From: Lingula anatina
Lineage: Eukaryota > Brachiopoda > Lingulata > Lingulida > Lingulidae
Assembly: GCF_001039355.2 (NCBI RefSeq)
Contig: NW_019775473.1
Location: 47,627 to 111,626, forward strand
Direction: 5' to 3'
Length of the DNA stretch: 64,000 bases
The first letter of the stretch is position 1; every line of letters begins with the position of its first letter. Below, one piece after another: positions 12,701 through 24,166 of the stretch. The translations under genes were made by a program, and so were the position numbers. Under the pieces are notes generated by a model. The model made no database searches. It was not told the DNA's origin and was given only the letters and a program-made list of their open reading frames with translations.

Positions 12701-15700
12701 TGGAGCCTACCTTTCTTCAGTTGACACAAAACGCTTCTCCTTGAGTAGCAATTGGCGTCATTCCACTTTCCGCCGTGGCGGTTAAATAAAACGCACTTTT
12801 CCTGCCCGTTGACGTCATTTGGTTCCCCTTTTCCCCAGTTAGTAAAGTCCACTATCGAATTGTCCGACCAAGCATAGCGACCACTTTGGTCTGGCATCGA
12901 CAATCCGATCCAATATAAGTCGTAGCTATTTCTGAAAGATGATTGGAGATTCGATATTTCTTATCATGCACATATTAGCCAACCAAAGCAATTACACTGA
13001 GTGATACCCAATATTTGAGTGCATAACATATTTTGAAGGTGAAGAAAAAATTGAGCAAGTAACTTGGGAAGTAGCTTTAAAAACTTGAATCCAATTTAAG
13101 AGTCAGTATTAAAAGCATATATTGATACAATGATGTCAGTTCGAAACTTTTCATCTGATAGGAAAAGGTCTAGATTGTTTGCAAAACACTACGGTTGTTA
13201 CCTTTCAACAAAATCTTTACAATGTATAGGAGTAAACACTTGTTGAATATAAGTCTATCTGATACAGCACGATTAAGTAAGTGAATATGGGCCAAAAGTT
13301 AAAAAATTAAGCCACAAGTCTTGTGCTTGCTCCCTTACGTATACGATGTGACGTCAGTGCCGTTTCCAAACTGTTCAATGCTGTGAAAGCTGGCAAGATC
13401 GCCCCCTATCGCCCGGCAGAAGTCTCGAGCCTCGAACCATGTTAGTTTGTTGTCACCGTACATACGTTCCCGCTATAATACATTAAAAAGTAAAACCGTT
13501 TAAATTGTCTTGTTCGTCCTTGTTTTAGTCCGCTCTATAAAACAAATCTAAATGATCAAGAATAACATACCAAGTCAAACAGTATCTTATAGCCTGGAGA
13601 AATTTATCAAAATTTTAGTACACTTTTAAATTTTATAAAATTAGTCCCTTTTTCGCACACACCAACCTTGTAACAGAAATCTCCAACTTCTTTCCATCCG
13701 TAAACCTTCGGGCATTCCAGCGCCATGGGTGTAGTCGTTGATGATGCATTACCCACTGCTAGTCTCAACCCGTGGTCGGACGGAATCCCAACATTACCGC
13801 TAGATGCAAATTTGCCTACATCCAAGACGAATTAATTAATTTGTATTTTTTTATTTTTCTTGAAAGGCAAATCTGTTTTCCCTAATCTGTTTTCCATATG
13901 TCGAATAAAAATCAAAATAAAAAAATGAGATAGATAAAGTGAACTTCTCCCTCGTTTTTGTGTCCGAGCAGAAATTGTTAGTAGCACCAAGCGATTCGGG
14001 TATGCGGGGAAATACGTGACAAGGAGAGAAATATTACTGAATGGTACAGAGATAAGTATCTCAACACAACACAGTACACTGGGTAACGGCCATCACAGCA
14101 TTGTCCTCATATCAGGCAATTGAAAGGCCCAGCTAATTAACATTGTTAAACGGTTAGCGAACATCACCGGCTAGCGAATAATGAATCATACTCAATATCT
14201 TACGTCGGTATCAATATATATAATACTGAGGATTGAACCAATTAATATATTACTTAAAGATTACTATCTCAGATTTTGAAAAAGCCCAACCCCCCCTTCC
14301 AAGACTATAAATTGTTTTTAACCACTACAAAGAAACGGCACACGTGAATAACATGAAGTTTTTCAGCGGGCCTTAATGAATTGGGGGGGGGGGGGGGGGG
14401 AAGTGGTATCCGATTATCCAACAGGTGCCTTCAGTATAAATTTCTGATAAAAGGTTAATGCTGAGAAATCGCAAATGTTCAATCAGCCTTGAACGCTGTA
14501 GCTCCGAAGTCAATCAATGTATCTACGGACATGCACATCACATACGAATTTATATCTTCGTCTTATCGCCATTCCCTTGTTCGGGTATAAACTTGAGATA
14601 AGAGCGTTCTATTAAAGTTGTATGAAGGATGAGATTAATATTGATATGTAGTCTAATATAAGCTGCCGAATCACCTATTGTTGATTGATAACACATTTGT
14701 AAATGTTACCTTAAACTACTGTGCCTTATTTATCGAGATGTACATGGGAACTGAAAAATCATTGAGACAGCCTCTAGTACTAAATATTTGTTGCTTGAAA
14801 CAAGTGAACAGAATAACAATTTGTCATTTACATAGACAAATAAATATATTTGGACATAAAACTTCGGAAGTTGTTCAAATATCTAAATAGGATTAATTCA
14901 AATCTATAAGGTTTATCAATAGTCTGATAACCTAACAAGACCTCAACAACGTTAAAACAACTAAGTCATAATCGAAAACCTTTTAAGTGAATAAGTTCGT
15001 TTTATAACCGCTTTACAACTGGACATCACATAAAAATATCCTAACTTCGGGTGAATAAATCCCTGTGATGACTTCCCCCAAAGTCAATATTTGTATAGTA
15101 TTGTCGCGTTATTCTATGTGCAAGTCGTCCTATCAGCGAACAGGGCAAGGCATCATACCTTATCGAGATTGTGTATTCTGACGGACAATTTTAAGGAAGG
15201 CGAATAATGAATTAACTCGCACGGAAAGATAATCAGCTAAAATAGTTGTGAATGTAGACCCACTCGGGTCTGGTTAGATACCCTAGTTACTACTGCTGTC
15301 TTAAATATTCTCTGATGTGGACAAAAAATATATTTCTCGATGACGGATTTTAATGACATTCTAGATTAAGGGACCCATGAGTAAAAATAAGAGTTCTAGA
15401 AATTTTTTCATATGTGCCATTGTAATTTAATTAGACTTGCCGGGTAAAATTATTCAAAAGAGATTCACAGCACACGGTTTCGGCTCTAATTTGCATATGC
15501 GCGCTCTCAGTGTTTACTTTAAAAAACCCTAACTAATTCTATTTGACCTATACCCTGAGTTTCAGGTCTGTATATATATGGTAATTGGAAAATTGGGCAG
15601 TTAAGAAACAGGTCTGCGTTGGCTTTGGCTCTCTTGGTCTCAAAAGATTTTTAAAAATTCCACTTAACTATTGCAAGTTAAAACCATTTTTTTTCTTTAA

Positions 15701-15927
15701 CTTTACTCCGGCACAAGACTTAACAAGTCTCCACTTTGACATAGGGTTATAAAATGTTAAATGTTAAAAATATGCCGTCTTTTAGTCCTAAATTTTACAA
15801 AGTTTGAATATAATACATAGGCAATGAACCGACCAACAAAAGATTCTAGACAAAATATTTACATACCTTGAAATACGAAGGCAATTGCAAACAACAGATA
15901 ATAGCAATAAATAAGATAACCCATCAT
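3758..15927 (-). CDS. Mannose-receptor-like type I membrane protein with five C-type lectin domains
   Basis: Nineteen exons, all with GT-AG ends and matching phases: 15927-15867, 13815-13667, 13472-13339, 12931-12711, 12436-12392, 11891-11716, 11318-11254, 10812-10712, 10222-10088, 9060-8926, 8541-8387, 7910-7811, 7084-6840, 6433-6268, 5983-5843, 5500-5384, 5140-4952, 4419-4252, 3954-3758. They total 2700 nt, giving 899 residues. Residues 1-21 are a hydrophobic signal peptide starting at the first of two adjacent ATGs. CTLDs lie at about 55-188, 205-335, 353-491, 510-629 and 642-777, joined by Ser/Thr/Pro linkers. A mucin-like stalk (778-835), a membrane helix (about 839-864) and a 35-residue tail follow. 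CTLDs 1-3 keep EPN plus WND or WRD, the Ca2+/mannose-binding pattern; CTLDs 4-5 do not (EPL, EPA). The ricin-type and fibronectin-II domains of vertebrate mannose receptors are missing, and I see no tyrosine uptake motif in the tail. Probably a pattern-recognition or uptake receptor; the ligand is unknown. Confidence 0.88.
7393..7667. mobile_element. MITE-like element, copy 1, interrupted by an 86-base assembly gap
   Basis: The element begins CAGGCCCGTAACCAG and ends with the near-perfect inverted repeat CTGGCTACGGGCCTG. ATAAA flanks both ends as a possible target duplication. The body is alike in copy 2 at 56268-56431, including GTGGACCTTTT and TACCTAG segments, and ends in runs of C. The gap (7547-7632) sits inside the C run. 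No transposase is visible, so it is non-autonomous. It lies in an intron of the five-CTLD gene, between exons 7084-6840 and 7910-7811. The superfamily is uncertain. Confidence 0.75.
7547..7632. other. Assembly gap (86 N)
   Basis: An unbroken run of N flanked on both sides by poly-C inside the MITE copy at 7393-7667. The true length and sequence of the C-rich core are unknown. Reading frames that cross it are artefacts. Confidence 0.99.
8320..8366. repeat. ATATT pentanucleotide microsatellite
   Basis: About nine tandem copies of a five-base ATATT unit, in an intron about 20 bases from exon 8541-8387 of the five-CTLD gene, on the donor side of that exon. Confidence 0.9.
9172..9771. repeat. Long inverted repeat with nested palindromes (foldback-type element)
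   Basis: Arms at about 9172-9366 and 9562-9771 are reverse complements with only scattered mismatches and one indel of roughly a dozen bases. A spacer of about 195 bases separates them. Each arm holds two smaller hairpins. One is bounded by TTTAGACCACGG and its complement. The other is built on TCAGCGAGGGTTATGTG and its complement. No coding capacity is visible. It sits in the intron between exons 10222-10088 and 9060-8926 of the five-CTLD gene. Probably a foldback element or a non-autonomous DNA transposon with long terminal inverted repeats; no clear target duplication was found. Confidence 0.85.
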
Positions 15928-17469
15928 CGCAACGTGTGGCCCAAGCGACAAACTTGAAGTAATAACCAAATCTATAACATATTCAATATAATATAATATA
16001 GAAATACATATGTATAGATATACATTGATTGTTATTAGATCGTAAGATAGCGAGAAAGCTGTTTAAATCCCATGTGATGTACTTGACTGTGGTCTAAGTA
16101 GAAGTGAACTCCGATAACATCCACGAAGAGCACTTATTAATTAAGGAACAATCCTTGCTATCTTGTCAATATTAATTTTAACGATCACATGGACTGCTTG
16201 GAAACAATAACAAAATAACCGATGATCATACGAGTGAGAAATTGAACCGACGCAAATGAGGATAAAAAAACAGGAGGAACAGTTTTGTGTTAAATGAGAT
16301 ATTTAAAAACGTATTTCCTTTCTGTTCGTTCTGCATGTGTTTTAGTGTAGGATGAAATTCGGTGATAACGGCATTATGCTGACCAAGGAAAACTCAGTCC
16401 ATATAGTAGAAAGAGAGAGAGAGCGTGCGTTAATATGTATGCTAATATGTACGTGTGACTGAGGGAGAGAATGATAAAGTTTTAACTGATTTTCCAATCA
16501 CAGAAAGTAAGGAAACCCAGTTTTGTACCAAGTTAATCTTTTTTGCCTTTGAAAGGTGCCCAGTAATTTTGATTTGGTACGTGTGAAAATAAGTGGCCGA
16601 AGTAGGGAAATATTGCTTAGGGACCATTCCCACAGATATTTGGATCGATCTATCTCCCTGGGGAGTCTCACTAAATTGCTGTCAGCTTAACCGGCTTAAA
16701 TGTCTGTCACGCCTACTAAAAGTTGTAAGGGGGTAATTAACTTTAGTGCGCGCTCGACTCCCTCTTGAAATGATAGCAATTTAGCGTGAACCCCCAGGGA
16801 GTTAGGTCAATCCAAATGGATCGATCTAAGTATGGGAACCCAGTCTTAGACAATAAAGCCACTCTTCATATTGCCATTTGGTAGAGAGAGAGAGAGAGGG
16901 AGAGAGTGTGTGTGTGTGTTTGTTTGGGTTTTGAAAATATGCATATTATTTAATTTTTTTTATTTGCCTACTTTTAAAACTAATACCAAAAATCCATTTA
17001 ATAATTATTTATTTACAAATTTTACAAAAATGAAATCAGAACATTATACTGATACTCATTTTAATGTTTCTTTTTTAACAGACCAAAGTCTTCTTTGAAC
17101 CAAACTAACGTATAATTTTCATCAAATGCTTTTGTAATTTGATCAAGTATACGCTGTAACGATGATACTATTATGCCATCATCATTCGTGTACATAAATA
17201 CTTTGGAGTCTGCCAACCTGCAAACTAGGATTAATACACTTTGATAAATAAACTCAGACATTTTTGATAATAAATCATGGCATAAACATTACAGTTTCGA
17301 AATGTTTTATTGTTTTTATCATCTATTTTCTCTTGCAACTGTTGCTGAGTTTATGGAATCAGCCAAACTTTGTAATCTTAAGTAATATTTATTCTCTGTT
17401 CGATGTATTTATCACACTAAAAAATAATTTTTTTAAGCATGGACCATCACTAAGCTACTGCACTGCTAT
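15928..17469. other. Intergenic: 5' flank of lectin receptor and 3' flank of MDH1B
   Basis: No gene is recognised. The stretch holds a MITE-like inverted repeat (16641-16817), GA and GT microsatellites near 16884-16920, and AT-rich sequence. The end next to 15927 should carry the promoter and any 5' untranslated exon of the lectin gene. The end next to 17469 should carry the 3' untranslated region of MDH1B. Confidence 0.6.
16641..16817. mobile_element. Short inverted-repeat element, MITE-like
   Basis: About 44 bases at each end are reverse complements with several mismatches. The shared core is CTCCCTGGGG followed by CTAAATTGCT. The element is about 177 bp with no open frame of note. TGGATCGATCT occurs both at its left edge and just beyond its right edge. 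The family is not recognised. Confidence 0.6.
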
Positions 17470-17630
17470 CTATTCTTCTGCAGCCTCATCTTTGGCAGTG
17501 TCGTGCACGGCTTCACGCTCCTCACCAACTTTATCCTCCATAATATTAGCCAGCCCAGTGGCTGGGTCAACGCTATTGTCCTCTCCGTCTGTGGCACTGG
17601 TGGTACCTGTGTCACTCTCTGAAGTATCTA

Positions 17631-17666
<36 letters not shown>

Positions 17667-20600
17667 TTATACAGTTTTATCAGACACTGCATTTTGTAAA
17701 CATAATTGCACAATATTGTCTTAATTATCTTTACAAAAATTAAGGGATAGACATTCTAATAATCTTTTTTTTTTCTTTTGTTTGAACATTTTATTTACAC
17801 AAGGAACAGCAACAGTAAATATGTATTGCAGTTTAAAAGTTGGAACCGAATAAAAAAATTGGTGAAGCTAACATAAAATCTGTTTCTTTTTTTAATCATT
17901 TTGCCATACCTTTGCTGGAGTCCCCAGTTTTAGTCCCTTCAGTTTTCACCTCCTCCTCTTTCTTCTCTTCCACCTGGGGGGTGGGGGGCAAAGGGGTGGG
18001 GTCACTGGGGGGCGTAGGGGGTGGCACATAGGGGGGTGGGTATATCACTTCCTTTTCAGATATTAGTTCCTATTAAGTAGAAACAGTAGATTGAATAAGT
18101 AAAATAAAATATAATTTGCCACTGAAGTATTCAGATTATTTTTTTATACAATTTTGAGGAGATCATGTTATTTCACTTATTTTTGACAAATAACAGAGAG
18201 CAAATATATGGTGCTGTAATAACAAGTATGTTCCTTTGTCCAAGCATACCCTTAAATGCCAAATGTGATTTTTTTTGTAAAAAAAGTTCATGAACTTTTT
18301 TCTATCTTAGCCATAACTGCTGCCACCCCATGAAAATTACATAATGCTTATTTTACATAGGAAATATAATTCTAATATTCAAAATAAAGATAAACTTAGC
18401 TAGTTTCAATACTTAAAATGTTTTTCCATATTCACCTCTTTGTTATCTTTATAATATTGCAATGTTTACCTTGACTATTGTTTGTATTTTGTCCTTGGTT
18501 TCATCACTGAGTTCAATGTCTTGTATCACACTCCAGTAACCCTTGGGAGACATGGTAGTAGGGAAGGAAAACACCAGACCTTCTGGAACACCATACCAAC
18601 CTGAAACAAAAATGTGGACTAGTCTAATGCTAAATATAACACTAGTGGGTTTTAGGAAATATGGATGTTGAAAAACAAAAGAATTTCCCCTAAGGGACAT
18701 TGTAAAAGCACAGATATAATGCATATATGAAACTACTGTATAATTTTGCCCTATGAAAGTGTCTTGAAGGAGACACAGTTGTCTGGGATAAAATTTCCTC
18801 TTTGAGACAGCCAACCCCCCACAAATGAAATGCCATATTAGTGGTGTAGGCAATGTTATAGTGTGTCACAGCAGGTCCCTCAGCAAAGATGTTCTTTTCA
18901 AAGAATGAAAACTAGACTACAGATTGGTAAGAAAGAATCACCAAATGAATGTCATCAGTTTCTTCCTAATAATTAAGCTATCAAGAAAACGTCAGATTAC
19001 AATAAATTATACTTAAAAAAAGGAAAGGTAGCCCTACCTTCAGAGGCCACTCCCATTGACCACATCTGACCACTGGGGGACCCATTCCACCAGTGAGCAA
19101 GCTGGCTGACCACTGCAGCCGCCTTGGACAATGACGGCTTTTTCCTCAAGGCCTTACCAACCATCTCCCCTCGGGCTGCAAGTTCTTCTGGGAATTCCTT
19201 CTCCAGCCACTTGTTATCGTGAACAAGCTCAACGGCAGATCGAGAGAAAAAAGGTGGCCCCCAGATAGCGCCATCATAATTATGGGTCCGTGCGAGGGAC
19301 ATATCAGCGTAGCTTGTCCCCCCTACATTTCCCCATACTATAATGTCTACCACATCAGCAGAATTGACTTTCAGCCGTTCCGAAATGATGGCCTTCGCGT
19401 GATTTTCAACCATACGGGAAAGCGCTACGATATTCTGGCGTGGTATCTGGGTAATATGTTGATGGAGAATGAATGTGTTGAAGTTCACAGGGCCCTCTCC
19501 CGCCACCAACACACGGGCGTTCTTTTTGGCAACCTCATCCAACACGTGGCCATAGTTTGTAAAACAGTCAGCGTTTCTTTTATACCAGTCATCTTTACTT
19601 TCCTCATCACTTTTTACAATATCGTCCAAGAAAATGATGGCTGAGCAGTCCATGAAAGCTTCCCTGGGATTTGTCATCACTGAAACTTTGCGTAACAGCC
19701 CATGTGCCAGATCAATAGCTTCCATTTGAACACCTTCTAAATATTCCATATTCTCTGCTGTGTCAAGCAAATGTAGTGAAATCTCTGTCCCCTTCCCAAA
19801 CACATCACCTTGGCCAATACTACTTATCATATGGTAGCAGACATCGCAGCTGGCATTGGTGATGCATACTTTCAGTGGACGTGACCTTGACCTAAATTCC
19901 TCCTCTTCTTTATCAACTTCAATCTTGACTTTCAAGTTTTCTTCCCCTATTTTCTTCATGTCATCACTGACAAAATCTGATTTTATGCCATAGTAACCTT
20001 CAAAAGTGAAAAGACAGAATATTAAGCTGGGGATGCTGTAACTTTTAAAATGAACAGGCAGCATGTTAAAATCACTCAAAATATTATACCGTACAAATAA
20101 CAATAAATGAATAAATAAATAAATAAATAATTCTATTGTTTCTTTGACACATTATGATTTTACAGGAAAACACTCACCATAGGCATACTCCTGGAAGTCA
20201 TTAGCGCCACCTATCAACACCCCCTTGCCGCCTCTGTCCACCAGTTCACGCCATACCAGTGGAGAGGAACTGTGCATGAATCCCCGCTCTTTGCAGGTAC
20301 TTTCCAACCAATTCTGAAAATTAAGGTGTATGCATTGTATTAGTTCATTAAGGGTTGTGATTAATTTTATTGCTCTAAAGAAATTAAATAACAGAGCATT
20401 TATTTTTTTGCGAGAGATCTAGAAAAAAAAAGGGATCGTTATTCAATTGGTACAAGAAATTAACCGTCCAACCATTAATTTCTCATAAGAATTATGTAGT
20501 AAAACATCTTATTTTCCAACCACTTACTCTCCCTACATGTTCTGCGTATACTTTTACAATACAGTAACTATTGAGTGTGACAGGTCATTTTTAAGGTACA

Positions 20601-21172
20601 GTTGTAATTTGATTATTTTTTAAAGAATTTCAACCATTCAAATTTTTACATCAATATATCAACCCATTCTATAACAACATTGAACAGCCTACCTGCCATT
20701 TGTCTGGCTGAACGACAATCTTGTGTAATTTGAAATCCTCCAAATTATCTGCTAACGTGTCTGCAAGCAGTTCACACCTGGCAAAGTATGGGCAGTTCGC
20801 CGCGCCTGGAGCCAATTTAAACATAAAAAACTTAAATTTTACATATTATTTTACTTGTAACTATTTATTAGGAATATGCAATGCAACGTAGATCTAGCAT
20901 TAAGAAGCATAAAGCACAAATGCACATTACTGCAAATATGTATTTGTTATCTTCATGTAAAACGTTCTGATTGCAACTGAAACGGTGAATAATTTTTGAC
21001 ATTGCTAGGTTCAGTTTATGAAAACCAAACAATTGAAACCCGTCATTCCATTTTTTCATCAACGTTCTGATGACAAGCCTACAATATATTCGCGTACATT
21101 GCATTAAACAGTTAATTGTGCAGTCATTTCTGAAGTCAAAATAATCCTACCTGCTAGCACGATCTTCGCCAT
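17470..21172 (-). CDS. MDH1B: Malate dehydrogenase 1B-like protein, probable pseudoenzyme
   Basis: Seven exons: 21172-21151, 20805-20693, 20313-20178, 19997-19038, 18600-18470, 18069-17910, 17627-17470. Total 1680 nt, 559 residues, phases consistent. Exons 1-3 encode the N-terminal module typical of MDH1B ([24 protein letters not shown]), which cytosolic MDH lacks. Exon 4 covers most of the MDH-like fold ([30 protein letters not shown]), and exon 5 gives [12 protein letters not shown]. The C-terminal tail of about 105 residues is Pro-rich then acidic and is longer than in the human protein as I remember it (about 518 residues). Aligned with MDH1 from memory, the catalytic Asp and His and a substrate-binding Arg are replaced (V287, V315, H290), and the NAD-binding glycines are lost (136-143). 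Malate oxidation is therefore unlikely. The role of the family is poorly known. The start codon lies 254 bases from that of NIFK, head to head. Confidence 0.92.
17631..17667. repeat. AAT trinucleotide microsatellite abutting an acceptor
   Basis: About twelve AAT units. On the gene strand this reads as ATT repeats running straight into the TTTAG acceptor of the last MDH1B exon, so the repeat is the pyrimidine-containing tract of that splice site. Confidence 0.92.
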
Positions 21173-21426
21173 TTTGTTTGTTGTTGCCAGGCGATAAGAG
21201 AGACATCTATCGACAACACGGAGGGTCGAGAATAGCTTTGAGAGTATATCGATTAACTTTTTTCACTCCTGAAATTGGTTGTTATTTCAGGTCAGATTAA
21301 ATCCGTATATTGTGTTTGAATAGATTAAAAATATAGAGTTTCGGTATCATTTAGTGTAACTCTTATCTTAGGCCGAAATTTGTTCAAATTACCCATGACC
21401 CTCTACTCACATGGTCCAACGTCAAC
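21173..21426. promoter_or_regulatory. Head-to-head promoter region between MDH1B and NIFK
   Basis: Only 254 bases separate the two start codons, which point away from each other. Both 5' untranslated regions and core promoters must lie here unless an upstream untranslated exon exists. I recognise no TATA box. The arrangement suggests a bidirectional promoter; this is inferred from spacing alone. Confidence 0.6.
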
Positions 21427-24166
21427 ATGGCTCCGAAAAAGAAGGAAACAGCACACGTGCAACAAGATTTAGCCTTAGATTCCGATCAACAGAAAGTGTT
21501 TCAAGAAAAGGTTAAAGAACTCAAAGCTAAGGTGAGTTTGGGACACATGCGTGCCGTTACTTCAATTTATCTGTTCGTATTTCATACAAATGTTCATTGA
21601 ACGTGTACTAGGAGTAGTAGCACTACCACTGCTGTGTTTCACGTTTGTCTCCGCACTTGCTGCTTCAAGTACAACTAGTACAGATCAAGTCCAGTGATAA
21701 GGAATAAGAAAATAACAAAATAAAAAAATAATCTGAGGGCCAGTCCTTTTTTGTCAACTCCTTAGATTGGTTTTCCCGATACTATATATATACTATTAAA
21801 CTTTTAAATTAAAAGTTGTATCACAAACTGAAAAATATTATACATGAAATTCTCAAACGCAAGCCTCAATTTTTTTTCATACCGTTAGCTTACAAGCTTA
21901 AATTGAGGCTTGTGTTTGAGAATTTCATGTATATCCAACAACCAAGCTAATGAACATTTTTGCTCATGAAAAATATTATTTTATTGAGTCTTATGTACAG
22001 CGTCTTTTCTCTAGACTAAGCATGGGCTGTACCAGCCTGGCGTGGTATATGTGGGTCACATACCCAGAGGATTCTTTGAACACCAAATGAAGTCATATTT
22101 CTCACAGTTTGGAAAAGTTAAAAGGATCAAGCTATCCAGAAGCAAAAAGGTTTGAGAAGCAAATGTTATATGATGTATTAGTTGTCAGTTTGATATTTAT
22201 ACTCCCCCTGCAAATGATTTGTTATTTCATGGGCCAGCATTTGGGCAGTGAAGAGATCAGTTAATTGATAACTTAGTCATGCACATTGAAGGGAAAATCA
22301 TTTTTGTCTTAGGTTGAAGCATTTGCCAATTAACTCAACTGAACATGGGTAAAATCCTATTGGAGTTGTGTGTTACAGAGACAATGTATAGACAATTATT
22401 GCTTATTAATTGCAGCATGGTTTTCAAAGACAAATTCCAGTTTTCTCTAAGTTTGGCTTTTGATCTGTGTCATTTTGTGAAATAGATTTTTAACTTTGTG
22501 ATTTTCTTTTTTGTAGACTGGTAGACCCAAAGGCTATGCCTTCATAGAGTTTGAGAGTGAAGAGGTGGCTAAAATTGTGGCTGACTCCATGAACAACTAT
22601 CTCATGTTCCACAGGCTACTGAAATGTAAGTACATGGGCAACAGTTTTTAGGATTATGCCTGATTTCAGGATTTTCAGTCTTCATTCTGATAGTTTTTAT
22701 CATATGGCCTAATTGCAATGAAAAATTGTAATCTATGAATTCAGGCTTTTCAGTTTTTACAAGTTACACACATGAAAATAGGGGACATTAGCTTAATGGT
22801 GATCAGAATTGTTTGCTGTTTTCAAAAATAAAATTATAAAACATGGCACTATCTGTACACTTTTGAAAAAAACTTATTTAATTTGTCTAGTAAAATTTGC
22901 ATCACATTGAATTAATTTTTTATGTGCATTAATACATATTCACAGACAGCAATTAGAAATTCAATAAGTGTAGATTTTTGTAAATTGACAAAATTTTTTT
23001 CACTTGTTTTGAGAAAAGTACTTGTTTAATAGAAAACAATTTGGAATTTTTAAATGATTGACAATATGATAATATTTATTTATCATTTGTTGTATTTTAC
23101 ATGTTTGCTCATTTCTCAAGTATGTGTTAACAGGTAAATTTTGTCCTTCGGAAGATGTTCATCCAGACACCTTCATAGGCAGTGGCAGAATGTTCAAGCG
23201 CCCTAAGGCACATGCCATAGTCAGAGATCGCCACAACAAACTGCCAACTCCCAAGCAGAGATTGCGTGCCATCAAAAAACTTAACACAAGGACCAACAAA
23301 AAGCTTGCCAAGTTAGCAGCAATGGGGATTGACTATAGCTTTGAGGGACTGGTGAGTTTGGAATATGAATAATGATAACAATTTTCTTTCTTAAAATTGT
23401 GCTACACAAACATCTCAGCATTATTTACCAATTTAATGAATGCTTGATGAAGATTTTTCTTCCTTTTTAATTCAGTTGACCAAAGTCAGTTGACAAAATG
23501 AGAACCATACTAAAGTTCATTTCAGCAACGAGATATTTGGGACATTTTATTTTTGTAGGGAAACAAATACAGCATATTTAAAACTGATGTGTTTTTTTTT
23601 TTGTTAAACCAAAATTATGATTAACCTTTTCAGTAAACATGCCTACAGATTTCATCTTTATTCAGGATATTGTAATTGTTTATTCTGAACCACTTGAAAT
23701 ATGTAAAGTTGTTTATTTGTTTCTGCTTTAGTACAAAGAAAAAAAGAAGGTTGGTTGGATCAACCCACACCAAGATTCTGTACATATTTTAGAAGAAGAT
23801 AGCAGTGAGGATGAGATCACATTTATTACACCCCCTAAGACTGTGCGCTCTTCGTCGGTTGGAGCCACCCCAGGGAAAACTCCTAAAACCCCCAAATCAA
23901 GAACTGCCACTCCAGATAGCACTGGAATCAAATCCACCAAGTTGTCTGGTAAAGGTAATACTACTAAAAACTCAGTCTCTAAAAATAAAACGAAGAAGAC
24001 TAAAGCAACTAGGCCTCTTTTGACTTCATCTGAAGTTGAGAAGACAGTACAGAAATTGACTTCTGCGTCAAGTGGAGGTTTGAAAAAGAGGAAAAAGGAG
24101 GTGTTGGAAAATCAAACTGGATCTGCTAGAAAGGTGCAGAAAGTAAAGAAAAACTCAATGAAGTGA
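21427..24166 (+). CDS. NIFK: MKI67 FHA-domain-interacting nucleolar phosphoprotein-like, RRM protein
   Basis: Five exons: 21427-21531, 22015-22149, 22517-22625, 23134-23351, 23732-24166. Total 1002 nt, 333 residues. A Lys-rich, charged N-terminus precedes one RNA-recognition motif (about residues 42-115) with RNP2 VVYVGH and RNP1 KGYAFIEF. After it comes the conserved NIFK block ([28 protein letters not shown]), then a low-complexity basic tail with a TPPKTVR and [10 protein letters not shown] Thr-Pro cluster. In the human protein, phosphorylated Thr-Pro sites in this region bind the Ki-67 FHA domain, and the protein also acts in pre-rRNA processing. The conserved block separates it from generic RRM proteins. 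The start ATG is the first in the transcript-side reading and gives an MAPKKK beginning. It is head to head with MDH1B and converges on TOMM70. Confidence 0.93.
21841..21932. repeat. Inverted repeat (hairpin) in NIFK intron 1
   Basis: Two 32-base arms beginning TACATGAAATTCTCAAAC are reverse complements with one mismatch and are separated by about 26 bases. A direct copy of GAAAAATATTAT lies on each side (about 21831 and 21968), possibly a target duplication. No coding content. Confidence 0.85.

Noticed and set aside
17264-17635. 123-codon + strand open frame rich in Ser
   Set aside because: It overlaps the last MDH1B exon on the other strand, and the Ser-rich translation is the mirror of that acidic tail.
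19219-19644. 141-codon + strand open frame
   Set aside because: It is antisense to the large exon 4 of MDH1B, whose protein is clearly recognised. Its own translation has no known motif.
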